A stretch of DNA of 8,647 nucleotides from an uncultured Lachnospiraceae bacterium (GTDB taxonomy: Bacteria > Bacillota_A > Clostridia > Lachnospirales > Lachnospiraceae): contig CAJUOF010000297.1 in assembly GCA_910587905.1 (NCBI GenBank), positions 1 to 8,647 on the forward strand. The letters are read 5' to 3'. Within the stretch, counting starts at the first letter, position 1. The number at the start of each line of letters is the position of its first letter. Positions 1-6,290 of the stretch are shown in pieces. The notes below the pieces were generated by a model. That model had not been told where the DNA came from. It did not search any database and worked only from the letters and a program-made list of their open reading frames with translations. The position numbers were made by a program, and so were the translations under genes.

Positions 1-810
1 CGAGGGGAGCGACCCGGACACGCGTAACTGTATGTGGAAAATGTATGATTTCAATCCACGCTCCCGCGAGGGGAGCGACGGCTCCTATACTGGCTGTTTG
101 CTCCCTCTGGATCAATTTCAATCCACGCTCCCGCGAGGGGAGCGACACGGCAAAGCAGACCAAAAAAATCAATAAGCATTTTATTTCAATCCACGCTCCC
201 GCGAGGGGAGCGACTCAGAGATATTGTCGTTAGTGCGACAGTCTAAGAATTTCAATCCACGCTCCCGCGAGGGGAGCGACTTGATAAAATCGGAGATATT
301 GTATTTTTTACCAGAATTTCAATCCACGCTCCCGCGAGGGGAGCGACCTGATGCAGCAAAGGTAAAGGCTACAGTACGGAAATTTCAATCCACGCTCCCG
401 CGAGGGGAGCGACGATGTGCTTCACGAGATAAGAGGCACATTGTCTGATTTCAATCCACGCTCCCGCGAGGGGAGCGACGTTACCAATAGCGTATAATTA
501 GACTTATCAAAGATTTCAATCCACGCTCCCGCGAGGGGAGCGACGCGGCTGCAATGGTGGTGGCACCTGACTATTTCAATTTCAATCCACGCTCCCGCGA
601 GGGGAGCGACATGGACTTAAAGAATAACGGGCATCAGAGATGTATGATTTCAATCCACGCTCCCGCGAGGGGAGCGACCGTGCTGGTGAGCGGCTTTCCG
701 TTGTTGATTCGATTTCAATCCACGCTCCCGCGAGGGGAGCGACTGCCCCGGCAATCAATGGATGGTGGGCGATTCTCTATTTCAATCCACGCTCCCGCGA
801 GGGGAGCGAC
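1..810 (-). CRISPR. Type I-C CRISPR array (leader-proximal part, truncated at window edge)
   Basis: Twelve full 32-nt repeats start at 48, 115, 183, 249, 316, 382, 448, 513, 579, 647, 712 and 779. The last 13 bases of another repeat sit at 1-13, so the array runs off the left edge. I found no base differences among the copies. On the minus strand the repeat starts GTCGCTCCCC and ends GTGGATTGAAAT: GT, a 7-bp stem (CGCTCCC/GGGAGCG) around a 5-nt CTCGC loop, then the 11-nt TGGATTGAAAT that becomes the crRNA 5' handle after Cas5c cleavage. This is the usual I-C repeat type. The 12 spacers are 33-36 nt. Transcription should run on the minus strand, the same direction as the cas genes, with the leader at the right. 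The spacer at 744-778 is therefore the newest. Spacers are AT-richer than the cas genes; I could not search their targets. Confidence 0.99.
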
Positions 811-811
811 A

Positions 812-865
812 GCAAAAACAGACAAATTCGCAGCAAAAGCTCATATCGTTTTTGTCTATTTTTGC
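812..865. repeat. Leader inverted repeat adjoining the first CRISPR repeat
   Basis: The 15-nt arm GCAAAAACAGACAAA (812-826) is matched on the opposite strand by GCAAAAATAGACAAA (851-865). That is 14 of 15 bases paired, with a 24-nt centre. The left arm begins one base after the first repeat ends at 810. Its position suggests a leader element recognised during spacer integration, or a protein-binding site, but the sequence alone does not show which. Confidence 0.75.
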
Positions 866-875
866 CATATAAAGC

Positions 876-884
876 AATATATCA
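876..884 (-). promoter_or_regulatory. Possible pre-crRNA promoter (extended -10)
   Basis: On the minus strand TGA is followed by TATATT, an extended -10 (TGn plus a 5/6 match to TATAAT). Transcription would start near 869, about 60 nt before the first repeat. I see no good -35 at 16-18 nt upstream, so this is a weak call in AT-rich DNA. Confidence 0.35.
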
Positions 885-929
885 TTTATTTTACCCTATT
901 CAGGCGCAGATGTATAGAAAATTTTCCGG

Positions 930-988
930 AATTTCCGGTGCGAGTCCTCCAGGGTTTTTATGTGTACCGACAGTTCGCACCGGAAATT
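930..988 (-). other. Long-armed hairpin between cas2 and the leader core
   Basis: A perfect 14-bp inverted repeat has arms 930-943 (AATTTCCGGTGCGA) and 975-988 (TCGCACCGGAAATT) around a 31-nt centre. On the minus strand it starts one base after the cas2 TAA. Two short palindromes follow it on that strand: TTCCGGAA (924-931) and GAAAATTTTC (917-926). It could act as a terminator or RNA-processing element for the cas mRNA. The loop is long and no clean T-run follows, so it is not a textbook intrinsic terminator. It might instead be a leader element used for adaptation. Confidence 0.7.
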
Positions 989-989
989 T

Positions 990-1280
990 TTACAGAAACA
1001 AGGGGGCTTTCATGTCCACGCTTTCCTTCACGCCGATGTGCTCCACCTTATTTTTGTAGTTGTTGCCCAGATAGTAAAACCGCAGGCTGTCCTTCTTCAC
1101 GTCAATGATTTCCTCCAGAATCGCTTTTACCTCTCTGCATTTGGCGGCGTCCATCTCACATTCAAAGACGGAATTCTGAACTCTCGTCCCATAATTGACG
1201 CATTGCTTCGCCACCTGCCGCAGCCGTTTTCTCCCTGCCGCCGTTTCCGTATTGACGTCATAAGTGATCAGTACCAACAT
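990..1280 (-). CDS. cas2: CRISPR-associated endonuclease Cas2
   Basis: A 96-residue protein, the normal size for Cas2. It forms a dimer that bridges two Cas1 dimers in the spacer integration complex. The N-terminus MLVLITYDVNTE carries the first beta strand and the conserved aspartate (D8) of the Cas2 ferredoxin-like fold. The segment with RVQNSVFEC (about residues 34-42) is also typical of the family. I chose the ATG at 1278-1280. It gives the family N-terminus and has AGGTGA 7 nt upstream, while a longer reading frame to 1382 would add an unrelated 34-residue extension lying inside cas1. The gene starts 11 nt after the cas1 stop, and its ribosome binding site lies across the end of cas1 and the gap. 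It is the last gene before the leader. Confidence 0.97.
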   Translation of the reverse strand: MLVLITYDVNTETAAGRKRLRQVAKQCVNYGTRVQNSVFECEMDAAKCREVKAILEEIIDVKKDSLRFYYLGNNYKNKVEHIGVKESVDMKAPLFL

Positions 1281-1291
1281 TCCATTTTCAC

Positions 1292-2323
1292 CTACTTCCA
1301 CATGAACGGCGGATAGGCGTCCAGGTCGCCCCGGATGTAACGTGCCAGGAGCAATGCCTGTGTGTAGGCCGCCATTCCCCATTCTACTTTTACTTCTAAG
1401 AATGGATGTTTGATAGTTTCCTGCTTTCTCGTCTGCCAGGCCGACAATACCGCTTTTCTGGTGTCGTCGTCCATGATGACCGCCCCGTTTTCCTTCCGGA
1501 AAAATCCGGAGGATGAAACGATTCTCTTGTTGATGAGGGAAAGTACAAAACGGTCTGCGTATACCGGCCGCAGCTCTTCCATGAGATCTAAAGCCAGGGA
1601 GGCCCGTCCGGGACGGTCCGTGTGCAGGAAGCCCACATAAGGGTCAAGCCCCACCGTCTCCAGGGCGGAGGCCGTCATATTGGCCAGCAGGGTGTAAGTA
1701 AAGGAGAGCAATGCGTTGATTTCGTCCAGGGGCGGACGCCTGTTCCTTCCCTGAAAAGAAAATGTTTCTTTCTGCTGGAGAATCAATTCGTCGAACACGG
1801 AAAAGTACAGGCTCGCCGCCTCCCCTTCGATTCCCCGCAGGGTTTCCATGGAAGCGCAGGTCTGCACCGCCTCCATCGCATTTTTTAATCTGCCGGAGAC
1901 CAATTTCAGGTGTTCCACATCCACCCGCATCGCATGGTCCCTGGTCGCCCGCTCCAGCACCCACCGGCCGTTGAACAGCTTTCCGGTGATAAAGCTTTTT
2001 GCAATGTCCAGGCTGCCCTCCGTATCTTCCGACAGAAAATACTGCTTTTTACGCAGCAGCACATTTCCCCGGCACTCGCCGGAGACTCTGGCGAGGAAAC
2101 GGCCTGACCGGGAGAGAAAGGAAAGAGCCACGTTCCGCTTTGCACAGGCTCCCATCAGAGCTGGGCTGGCTCCGGCAAAGCCGAGGGTCACGATGGCTTC
2201 CAGGTTGTGGAGGGGCACTCTTCCCACCTCTTCACCTTCCGACAGAACCACCACGTTTTCCCCGTCCAGCGACAGGTACCGGTCAGGAGAAGTCACATAT
2301 AATGTGTTCAGCAATCTCTTCAA
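1292..2323 (-). CDS. cas1: CRISPR-associated integrase Cas1 (type I-C)
   Basis: A 343-residue integrase that inserts new spacers at the leader-repeat junction with Cas2, and with Cas4 in this subtype. The N-terminus NTLYVTSPDRYLSLDGENVV is the characteristic beta-rich domain of I-C Cas1 proteins. In the helical domain the metal ligands are visible: E166 in RGIEGEAA, H234 in GFLHTDRPGR, and D246/E249 in LALDLMEELRP. These correspond to E141, H208, D218 and D221 of E. coli Cas1, aligned from memory. The start codon is TTG at 2321-2323, chosen because it gives the family N-terminus and has a near-perfect AAGGAGG at 2334-2340. It overlaps the cas4 stop in the tetranucleotide TTGA, implying translational coupling. 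The gene looks intact. Confidence 0.98.
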   Translation of the reverse strand: MKRLLNTLYVTSPDRYLSLDGENVVVLSEGEEVGRVPLHNLEAIVTLGFAGASPALMGACAKRNVALSFLSRSGRFLARVSGECRGNVLLRKKQYFLSEDTEGSLDIAKSFITGKLFNGRWVLERATRDHAMRVDVEHLKLVSGRLKNAMEAVQTCASMETLRGIEGEAASLYFSVFDELILQQKETFSFQGRNRRPPLDEINALLSFTYTLLANMTASALETVGLDPYVGFLHTDRPGRASLALDLMEELRPVYADRFVLSLINKRIVSSSGFFRKENGAVIMDDDTRKAVLSAWQTRKQETIKHPFLEVKVEWGMAAYTQALLLARYIRGDLDAYPPFMWK

Positions 2324-3009
2324 TTTTCGTTCTCCTCCTTTACCCGCCTGGAAATGTATTCCCGCGCCGATTTCTTTTTCATCAGCTGGGGCAGGCAGAG
2401 GTCTTTCAGGGAACAGGCGTTGCAGGCCTTCGTCCGTCTCACCATCGGCGTATGTTTCCGCTCATAATACTGGTGCATTTCCCGGAAGGCGTCTTTCACC
2501 TGCCGCCGGACCGCCTCCCCCAGAGGTACCTCAATCCGCCTCCTGACCTCCCCGTAGAACAGATAGCCTTTCTCGATCTCGCACCCAAGCATCTCCTCCA
2601 GGCACATGGCCTGGGCCGCCATCTGGAGGATATCCGTCTCATCCTCCTTCGGCTGGCCCTTTTTATATTCCACCGGATAGACCAGGTATCTGCCCTCTCT
2701 GCCCCGCAGGGGAACCCCGCCCCCGTCTGTCCGGTGAAATTCGACGATATCGCAAACGCCGTTTGTGCCAAGGGTTCTGGAAAACACGGGCATCCCCCTG
2801 GAGATCAGCACGTCTCCCCGTTTCTCCGTGGAATGGCCATCATGGGCTTTCTTGTGGAACAGATTTCCCTCCACGGTCCTTAAGTTCTCTTCCCACTGCT
2901 GTTCCAGATGGATGAGCGCCCACTGTCTCTTGCAGAATGAGAAGTGCTGGATACCGGAGAGCATCAGGTAGTCGTCCTCTCCATAGCCGTTCAGTTCTTC
3001 CGAATACAT
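2320..3009 (-). CDS. cas4: CRISPR-associated Cas4 nuclease (RecB-like, Fe-S)
   Basis: A 229-residue Cas4 that trims prespacers and selects those with the correct PAM, in complex with Cas1-Cas2. The four cysteines expected to hold an Fe-S cluster are present: C26 (HFSFCKRQW) and C196, C199, C205 near the C-terminus (ACNACSLKDLC). The RecB-type nuclease core is complete: H52 (NLFHKKAH), D87 (GVCDIVEF), E114 and K116 (PVEYKKG), and Q129 (DILQMAAQ). The ATG at 3007-3009 follows AAGGAG only 4-5 nt upstream. The start region overlaps the end of cas7c by 19 nt, and the stop overlaps the cas1 start by 4 nt. Length and motifs agree with I-C Cas4 proteins, and nothing looks broken. Confidence 0.97.
   Translation of the reverse strand: MYSEELNGYGEDDYLMLSGIQHFSFCKRQWALIHLEQQWEENLRTVEGNLFHKKAHDGHSTEKRGDVLISRGMPVFSRTLGTNGVCDIVEFHRTDGGGVPLRGREGRYLVYPVEYKKGQPKEDETDILQMAAQAMCLEEMLGCEIEKGYLFYGEVRRRIEVPLGEAVRRQVKDAFREMHQYYERKHTPMVRRTKACNACSLKDLCLPQLMKKKSAREYISRRVKEENEN
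2334..2340 (-). promoter_or_regulatory. Ribosome binding site deciding the TTG start of cas1
   Basis: The minus strand reads AAAGGAGGAG; the AAGGAGG core lies 10 nt before the TTG, inside the 3' end of cas4. The strong Shine-Dalgarno probably compensates for the weak start codon. It also supports the TTG over any downstream ATG, since the conserved Cas1 N-terminus begins right there. Confidence 0.85.
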
Positions 3010-3878
3010 GTCACTCCTTCCGGAATCTGTTCTTCGCAGACAGTCACTTCATAATCCCCATAGCACCGGGGCTGCATCCCGGCTTCCTTCTTGTTCACCT
3101 TGACGGCGTCAAAGAGTTTGTGGGCCGGTGCATTGCCAAGCTCCGAATCATGTTTGAAAATGATCAGCTCCCGCACTGCCATTTTCCCCCTGGCCGCCGA
3201 ACGGTCATGTTCAAACATGTTTAAGATGGCTTCCCACAGAAGTTCTGCATCCTCTTCACTGAACCCCGTCACTTTTCTGGCCAGGTTGGCGGACACGAAC
3301 CCTTCCGCCCGGTACAGCCCGTAGGGGACGATCTCCTTCCTTCCCATCTCCGTCTTCTTTTTCTCCGCATCTTTTTCTGTGGTAATGGCCACCCTCGTGA
3401 TGGTCAGGCTCTGGGGGACAATCGGGTCCACCGAACGGGCGAAGCCAAACTGCACCGGCCCCCTCACCTGCCCGCAGTTTAAGTTGGCCTTGACGAAGGT
3501 GGTCATGACGGCTCCAAAGGCACGGATATCGAAAAACCGGGAACACATGAAGTCCCTGATCTTCCGGTCCAGCTCCGGATCTTCCTTTTTTAAGGCCGGA
3601 ATCTTTTTCTCGTCGATGGACAGTTCCGCAAAAGCCCCGGCGTCCTTGACGTTTAAGGGTGTTCCTTCTTTAATGTAAATCTGGTATCCCGGCTCCTCCT
3701 TCACCGTCTCCACGTAGTTGCGGATCTTCCGTTTCAGGCACACGTCCGTCACGATCCCGTGTCCCGTGTCCAGATCCACCCTGGGTGCATTTCCGTTGTC
3801 CGGATCTCCGTTGGGATTCCCGTTCTCCACGTCAAACAATACCACAAAATCATACCGGTTCCTGATCGCTTCTCCCAT
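2991..3878 (-). CDS. cas7c: Type I-C Cascade backbone protein Cas7 (Csd2)
   Basis: A 295-residue protein of the Csd2/Cas7 family. Several copies polymerise along the crRNA to make the backbone of the I-C effector and flip out every sixth guide base. The signature NGNPNGDPDNGNAPRVD (residues 19-35) followed by TGHGIVTDVCLKRKIRNYV (38-56) is the hallmark N-terminal segment of the family. The ATG at 3876-3878 comes 2 nt after the cas8c stop. Its AGGAGG lies 7 nt before the end of that gap, within the codons for the acidic tail of Cas8c. The C-terminus overlaps cas4 by 19 nt. Family length and intact motifs suggest a functional protein. Confidence 0.98.
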   Translation of the reverse strand: MGEAIRNRYDFVVLFDVENGNPNGDPDNGNAPRVDLDTGHGIVTDVCLKRKIRNYVETVKEEPGYQIYIKEGTPLNVKDAGAFAELSIDEKKIPALKKEDPELDRKIRDFMCSRFFDIRAFGAVMTTFVKANLNCGQVRGPVQFGFARSVDPIVPQSLTITRVAITTEKDAEKKKTEMGRKEIVPYGLYRAEGFVSANLARKVTGFSEEDAELLWEAILNMFEHDRSAARGKMAVRELIIFKHDSELGNAPAHKLFDAVKVNKKEAGMQPRCYGDYEVTVCEEQIPEGVTCIRKN

Positions 3879-3880
3879 CC

Positions 3881-4255
3881 TTAATCCTCCTCCTCTTTCT
3901 TTTCATATCTTTTCTGTGTCTGATGATAATATCCCAGCATAAACACCGCCTGTTCCTCCTGGCCAAACTGCCTGGGGACCGGAACCTCCAACCGGCCGAT
4001 GATCTCCGTGATCTGCTGATCCAAAGTGATGGCCAGCCCTGTATTGTCCCGTTTCAGCTTTTTCATATGGCTCTCTTTTAATTTTAAAAGCTGGGCAAAT
4101 ACCAAAGCCGGTGTGCTGCACATGCTGTTCAGGTACTGGTCCTTGATGGTCGTATTGAGTGAACCTCCCGCCGACGTCACCTGCACATTCTCCAGCAGGG
4201 AAAACAACCGCCCCAAAAGATACGCCTGATGATCTGTTTCCGTGTTTAATCCCAC
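3881..4255 (-). CDS. cas11c: Small subunit Cas11c from an internal start in cas8c
   Basis: Type I-C effectors are known to contain a small subunit, Cas11c, made by internal translation of the cas8c mRNA. Here a strong AAGGAGG (4264-4270) sits 8 nt before an in-frame GTG (4253-4255, codon 449 of cas8c). The product would be 124 residues beginning (M)GLNTETDHQAYLLGRLF, mostly helical by inspection, which is the size expected for Cas11c. Two copies normally line the belly of the complex and stabilise the R-loop. No separate cas11 gene exists in the operon, so this internal product is probably required. An ATG at 4262 abuts the Shine-Dalgarno directly and is in another frame, so it is not a rival start. 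Confidence 0.85.
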   Translation of the reverse strand: MGLNTETDHQAYLLGRLFSLLENVQVTSAGGSLNTTIKDQYLNSMCSTPALVFAQLLKLKESHMKKLKRDNTGLAITLDQQITEIIGRLEVPVPRQFGQEEQAVFMLGYYHQTQKRYEKKEEED

Positions 4256-5599
4256 GCTGCATCCCTCCTTATTTTTGTCGCTGGTACTGTTTTTATATAG
4301 ATAAGCTTTCAATATGGCCGCCCGTTTCCAGTTCAGGTCATGGTCCGCCCGGATTCTCCGCAGGGTACAGAAAAGAAGTTCCTCCGGATACCGGGAATTC
4401 ATGAGGACCGACCGAAGGAGGGCCGCAGTCAGGGTCGGGAGCTTGTCCTTCCCTCCCGGGGCCTTCATCTCATCCAGTATGACCCAAAGTGGCAGGTACG
4501 GTTTTTTTACAAATGCAGGAATAACGATCTCCAGCCGATCCTCATGGGCCTGGAGGTTGGCCAGCCACCTCCCAAACTCATTTTTCAAAAAGAACCGCAC
4601 CGAAAGGCGGGCCGCATTGGGGGAAAGGCCCAGAATATAAAACATATTGTCAGGCCGAAGTTGCCGCCCTTTCCAGTCTGCACTCTCTCCCCGACACAAT
4701 TTTTTGAGGGCCGACTGGACGTCCACATCCCGAATCGTATCTTCCTGATTTAAACAGGCCATCAAAAGATCCTGATAAACCGCATTTCCCTCAAAGGCCC
4801 AGCCAACCACCGTCACGTCCCCGGCCCGGTAAACCCGCTCCGAATCCGACAGCAGATAGTTGAGGGCCGCACCGTAGGCCCTAGCCGCATTCTCCCCGGT
4901 CTGGGCGTTTCCTCCATTCTCCATCTCGTAGGAGCAAAATGCGTCCGCATTGAAGGAGACCAGCGAAGCCCCGCTGGACTGGGCGCCCCACACCCCTTTG
5001 ATCAGGGGATGGAGCCTTGCGATGTGTCCCCGTTTCCCCGTCACCAGGCAGATTCCCGTCTCCCCGTCTTTTTCCCGATTCCTGTACGCTTCCCAGGCTT
5101 CCTTGACTCCGGAATCTTCCATCACCGGCTTCCCTTCATAATAAAAGACCAGGTTTGCACCTTTTAGAAGCTCCTCCCATTCCGGCTTTAACACTTCATG
5201 TTTCGGAGCCTTCCCCGGGTCCCAGTTTTGAAAGAAGTTTTTCACAGCCTCCGCAGCTTCCGTGTGTACCTCTTCCAGAATCTCCAAATGTAACTTTTTA
5301 GAGGCTTCGAAACGATCTATTGACTTTTTCAAGTCTCCAAAACTATCTACCCCCAACAGGTAAACCGCTTTATCCCATAAGAAAAATGAAATGATACCGC
5401 TGGCTCTTCCCGGGTGCTCCGGCACTCTCACCTTTCCGGCTTTTCCCTTCTCGTCTTTCAAAGAAAGAAGCTGCCGGACGATTCCGTCTCTTCCCAGAAG
5501 GATTCCGTAGGACACTTTCTCATTCATCCAGCCGGGGGCACCGATCTTCCCCTGTTTTACAAGCTCCTCATATAGTTTTGTCAGTTCATAAAAGATCAC
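3881..5599 (-). CDS. cas8c: Type I-C large subunit Cas8c (Csd1)
   Basis: A 572-residue protein of the Csd1/Cas8c family, the large subunit of the I-C effector. It recognises the PAM (TTC in characterised I-C systems) and recruits Cas3. I identify it from family-like segments (residues 30-36 SYGILLG, 183-204 around ICLVTGKRGHIARLHPLIKG, 323-328 LGLSPN), its size and its place between cas5c and cas7c. It starts with GTG at 5597-5599, overlapping the cas5c stop in GTGA, with GAGGTG 5 nt upstream. The C-terminal part also encodes Cas11c from an internal start at residue 449 (separate entry). The tail ends in a run of Glu/Asp whose codons double as the ribosome binding site of cas7c. Confidence 0.97.
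   Translation of the reverse strand: MIFYELTKLYEELVKQGKIGAPGWMNEKVSYGILLGRDGIVRQLLSLKDEKGKAGKVRVPEHPGRASGIISFFLWDKAVYLLGVDSFGDLKKSIDRFEASKKLHLEILEEVHTEAAEAVKNFFQNWDPGKAPKHEVLKPEWEELLKGANLVFYYEGKPVMEDSGVKEAWEAYRNREKDGETGICLVTGKRGHIARLHPLIKGVWGAQSSGASLVSFNADAFCSYEMENGGNAQTGENAARAYGAALNYLLSDSERVYRAGDVTVVGWAFEGNAVYQDLLMACLNQEDTIRDVDVQSALKKLCRGESADWKGRQLRPDNMFYILGLSPNAARLSVRFFLKNEFGRWLANLQAHEDRLEIVIPAFVKKPYLPLWVILDEMKAPGGKDKLPTLTAALLRSVLMNSRYPEELLFCTLRRIRADHDLNWKRAAILKAYLYKNSTSDKNKEGCSVGLNTETDHQAYLLGRLFSLLENVQVTSAGGSLNTTIKDQYLNSMCSTPALVFAQLLKLKESHMKKLKRDNTGLAITLDQQITEIIGRLEVPVPRQFGQEEQAVFMLGYYHQTQKRYEKKEEED
4264..4270 (-). promoter_or_regulatory. Internal ribosome binding site for Cas11c
   Basis: AAGGAGG lies within cas8c codons for Lys-Glu-Gly (residues 444-446), 8 nt before the GTG at 4255. 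It is as strong as the sites of the separate genes, at the place where I-C small subunits are known to start. Confidence 0.8.
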
Positions 5600-6273
5600 C
5601 GGAGCACCTCACTTTCCGAAAGGTCCAGAATTCCGTCCGAAAGCGCTGCCCGGAAAAAGACTGGGCTGGCGTCGTAGACCATGGTTCCGTCTTTCAGCTC
5701 GCGGGGGCTGTACTCCATGTGGTGGAGCATAATCCCCAGGTCCTTTTCCCCCTTACATTCTGAATCCGGAACCATTCCCTCACACAGTTTAAAATGGGCC
5801 GGGAATTCCCGGACTCCGAAATACGGCTGGTGATAGCACTGCCCTTTCCTTGCCCTCCGTTTCAGGATGTCCTGAAATTTCCCCGGATTGTCCGTGTCAT
5901 TGGCCTCCGGGCCGATGTCGAAATGGGCCTCGATCACGTATCGGACATCCTTTAACACCGTGGCCGCCCGCTGGACGATTTCCGTTTTCGTGTTGAGATA
6001 AAGCCCGTCGAAGGCTTCTTTTTGGATGGCGGTTTTCACACCGGAGCACTTGACTTTGGACTTCACCTCATTCCTCCGCACGCTCGTGAACCGTATGGGA
6101 TTGATCACGTGGATCCGGTCGATCTCATAGTGGAGCCCCGGATGCCAGAAGATGGCTTCCAGGATCCCCACCGCCGCCCCCGGCGTCATCACGTCGTAAG
6201 AATACCGTTCCGTCTTGAGTTCGGGCCTGGTGAAGCATGCGTAACCCCCCCATACTTCCAGTTTTATGGACAT
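5596..6273 (-). CDS. cas5c: Cas5c (Cas5d) crRNA-processing endoribonuclease and Cascade subunit
   Basis: A 225-residue Cas5 of the I-C type. In this subtype Cas5c replaces Cas6: it cuts the pre-crRNA at the base of the repeat hairpin to leave an 11-nt 5' handle, then stays on that handle in the effector. Family features are the N-terminal beta strand IKLEVWGGYACFTRPELKTE, the segment TPGAAVGILEAIFWHP (residues 30-45), and LKDVRYVIEAHF (107-118). H117 in the last segment is a candidate catalytic residue, by rough analogy with the Lys-His pair reported for Bacillus halodurans Cas5; I cannot align this with certainty. The start is ATG 6271-6273, preceded by a purine-rich GGGGGAG site. It lies 17 nt after the cas3 stop and overlaps cas8c by 4 nt. 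No cas6 is present, as expected. Confidence 0.97.
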   Translation of the reverse strand: MSIKLEVWGGYACFTRPELKTERYSYDVMTPGAAVGILEAIFWHPGLHYEIDRIHVINPIRFTSVRRNEVKSKVKCSGVKTAIQKEAFDGLYLNTKTEIVQRAATVLKDVRYVIEAHFDIGPEANDTDNPGKFQDILKRRARKGQCYHQPYFGVREFPAHFKLCEGMVPDSECKGEKDLGIMLHHMEYSPRELKDGTMVYDASPVFFRAALSDGILDLSESEVLR

Positions 6274-6290
6274 CTCTCTCCCCCTTTCTC

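Larger units (their letters stand above)
811..989 (-). promoter_or_regulatory. CRISPR leader
   Basis: A non-coding stretch of about 180 nt lies between the cas2 stop and the first repeat. It is AT-rich in its repeat-proximal half (811-900). In I-C loci the leader lies directly upstream of the newest repeat and holds the pre-crRNA promoter and the sequences that direct Cas4-Cas1-Cas2 integration. The position, base composition and array orientation fit. It contains two inverted repeats and a possible promoter, listed separately. No convincing gene is visible here. Confidence 0.85.

Noticed and set aside
218..302. Shared GAGATATTGT in adjacent spacers (218-227 and 293-302), and a shared ATGTATG end in the spacers at 14-47 and 611-646
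   Set aside because: Short matches of 10 and 7 bases among a dozen AT-rich spacers are reachable by chance; without protospacers they do not show common targets.
935..955. T-arm-like GGTGCGAGTCC on the plus strand suggesting a tRNA
   Set aside because: No acceptor stem, D-arm or anticodon arm can be placed around it; it is one arm of the 930-988 inverted repeat.
45..1108. Open frames across the array giving peptides such as ISIHAPARGAT, FNPRSREGSD and FQSTLPRGER
   Set aside because: These are translations of the CRISPR repeat in its three forward frames, a known source of false proteins; the frames cross repeats and spacers with no gene-like features.
3903..4262. A 119-residue frame starting ATG at 4262 within cas8c
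   Set aside because: The ATG abuts the Shine-Dalgarno with no spacing, the frame is shifted relative to Cas8c, and the product has no family-like features; the same site fits the Cas11c GTG much better.
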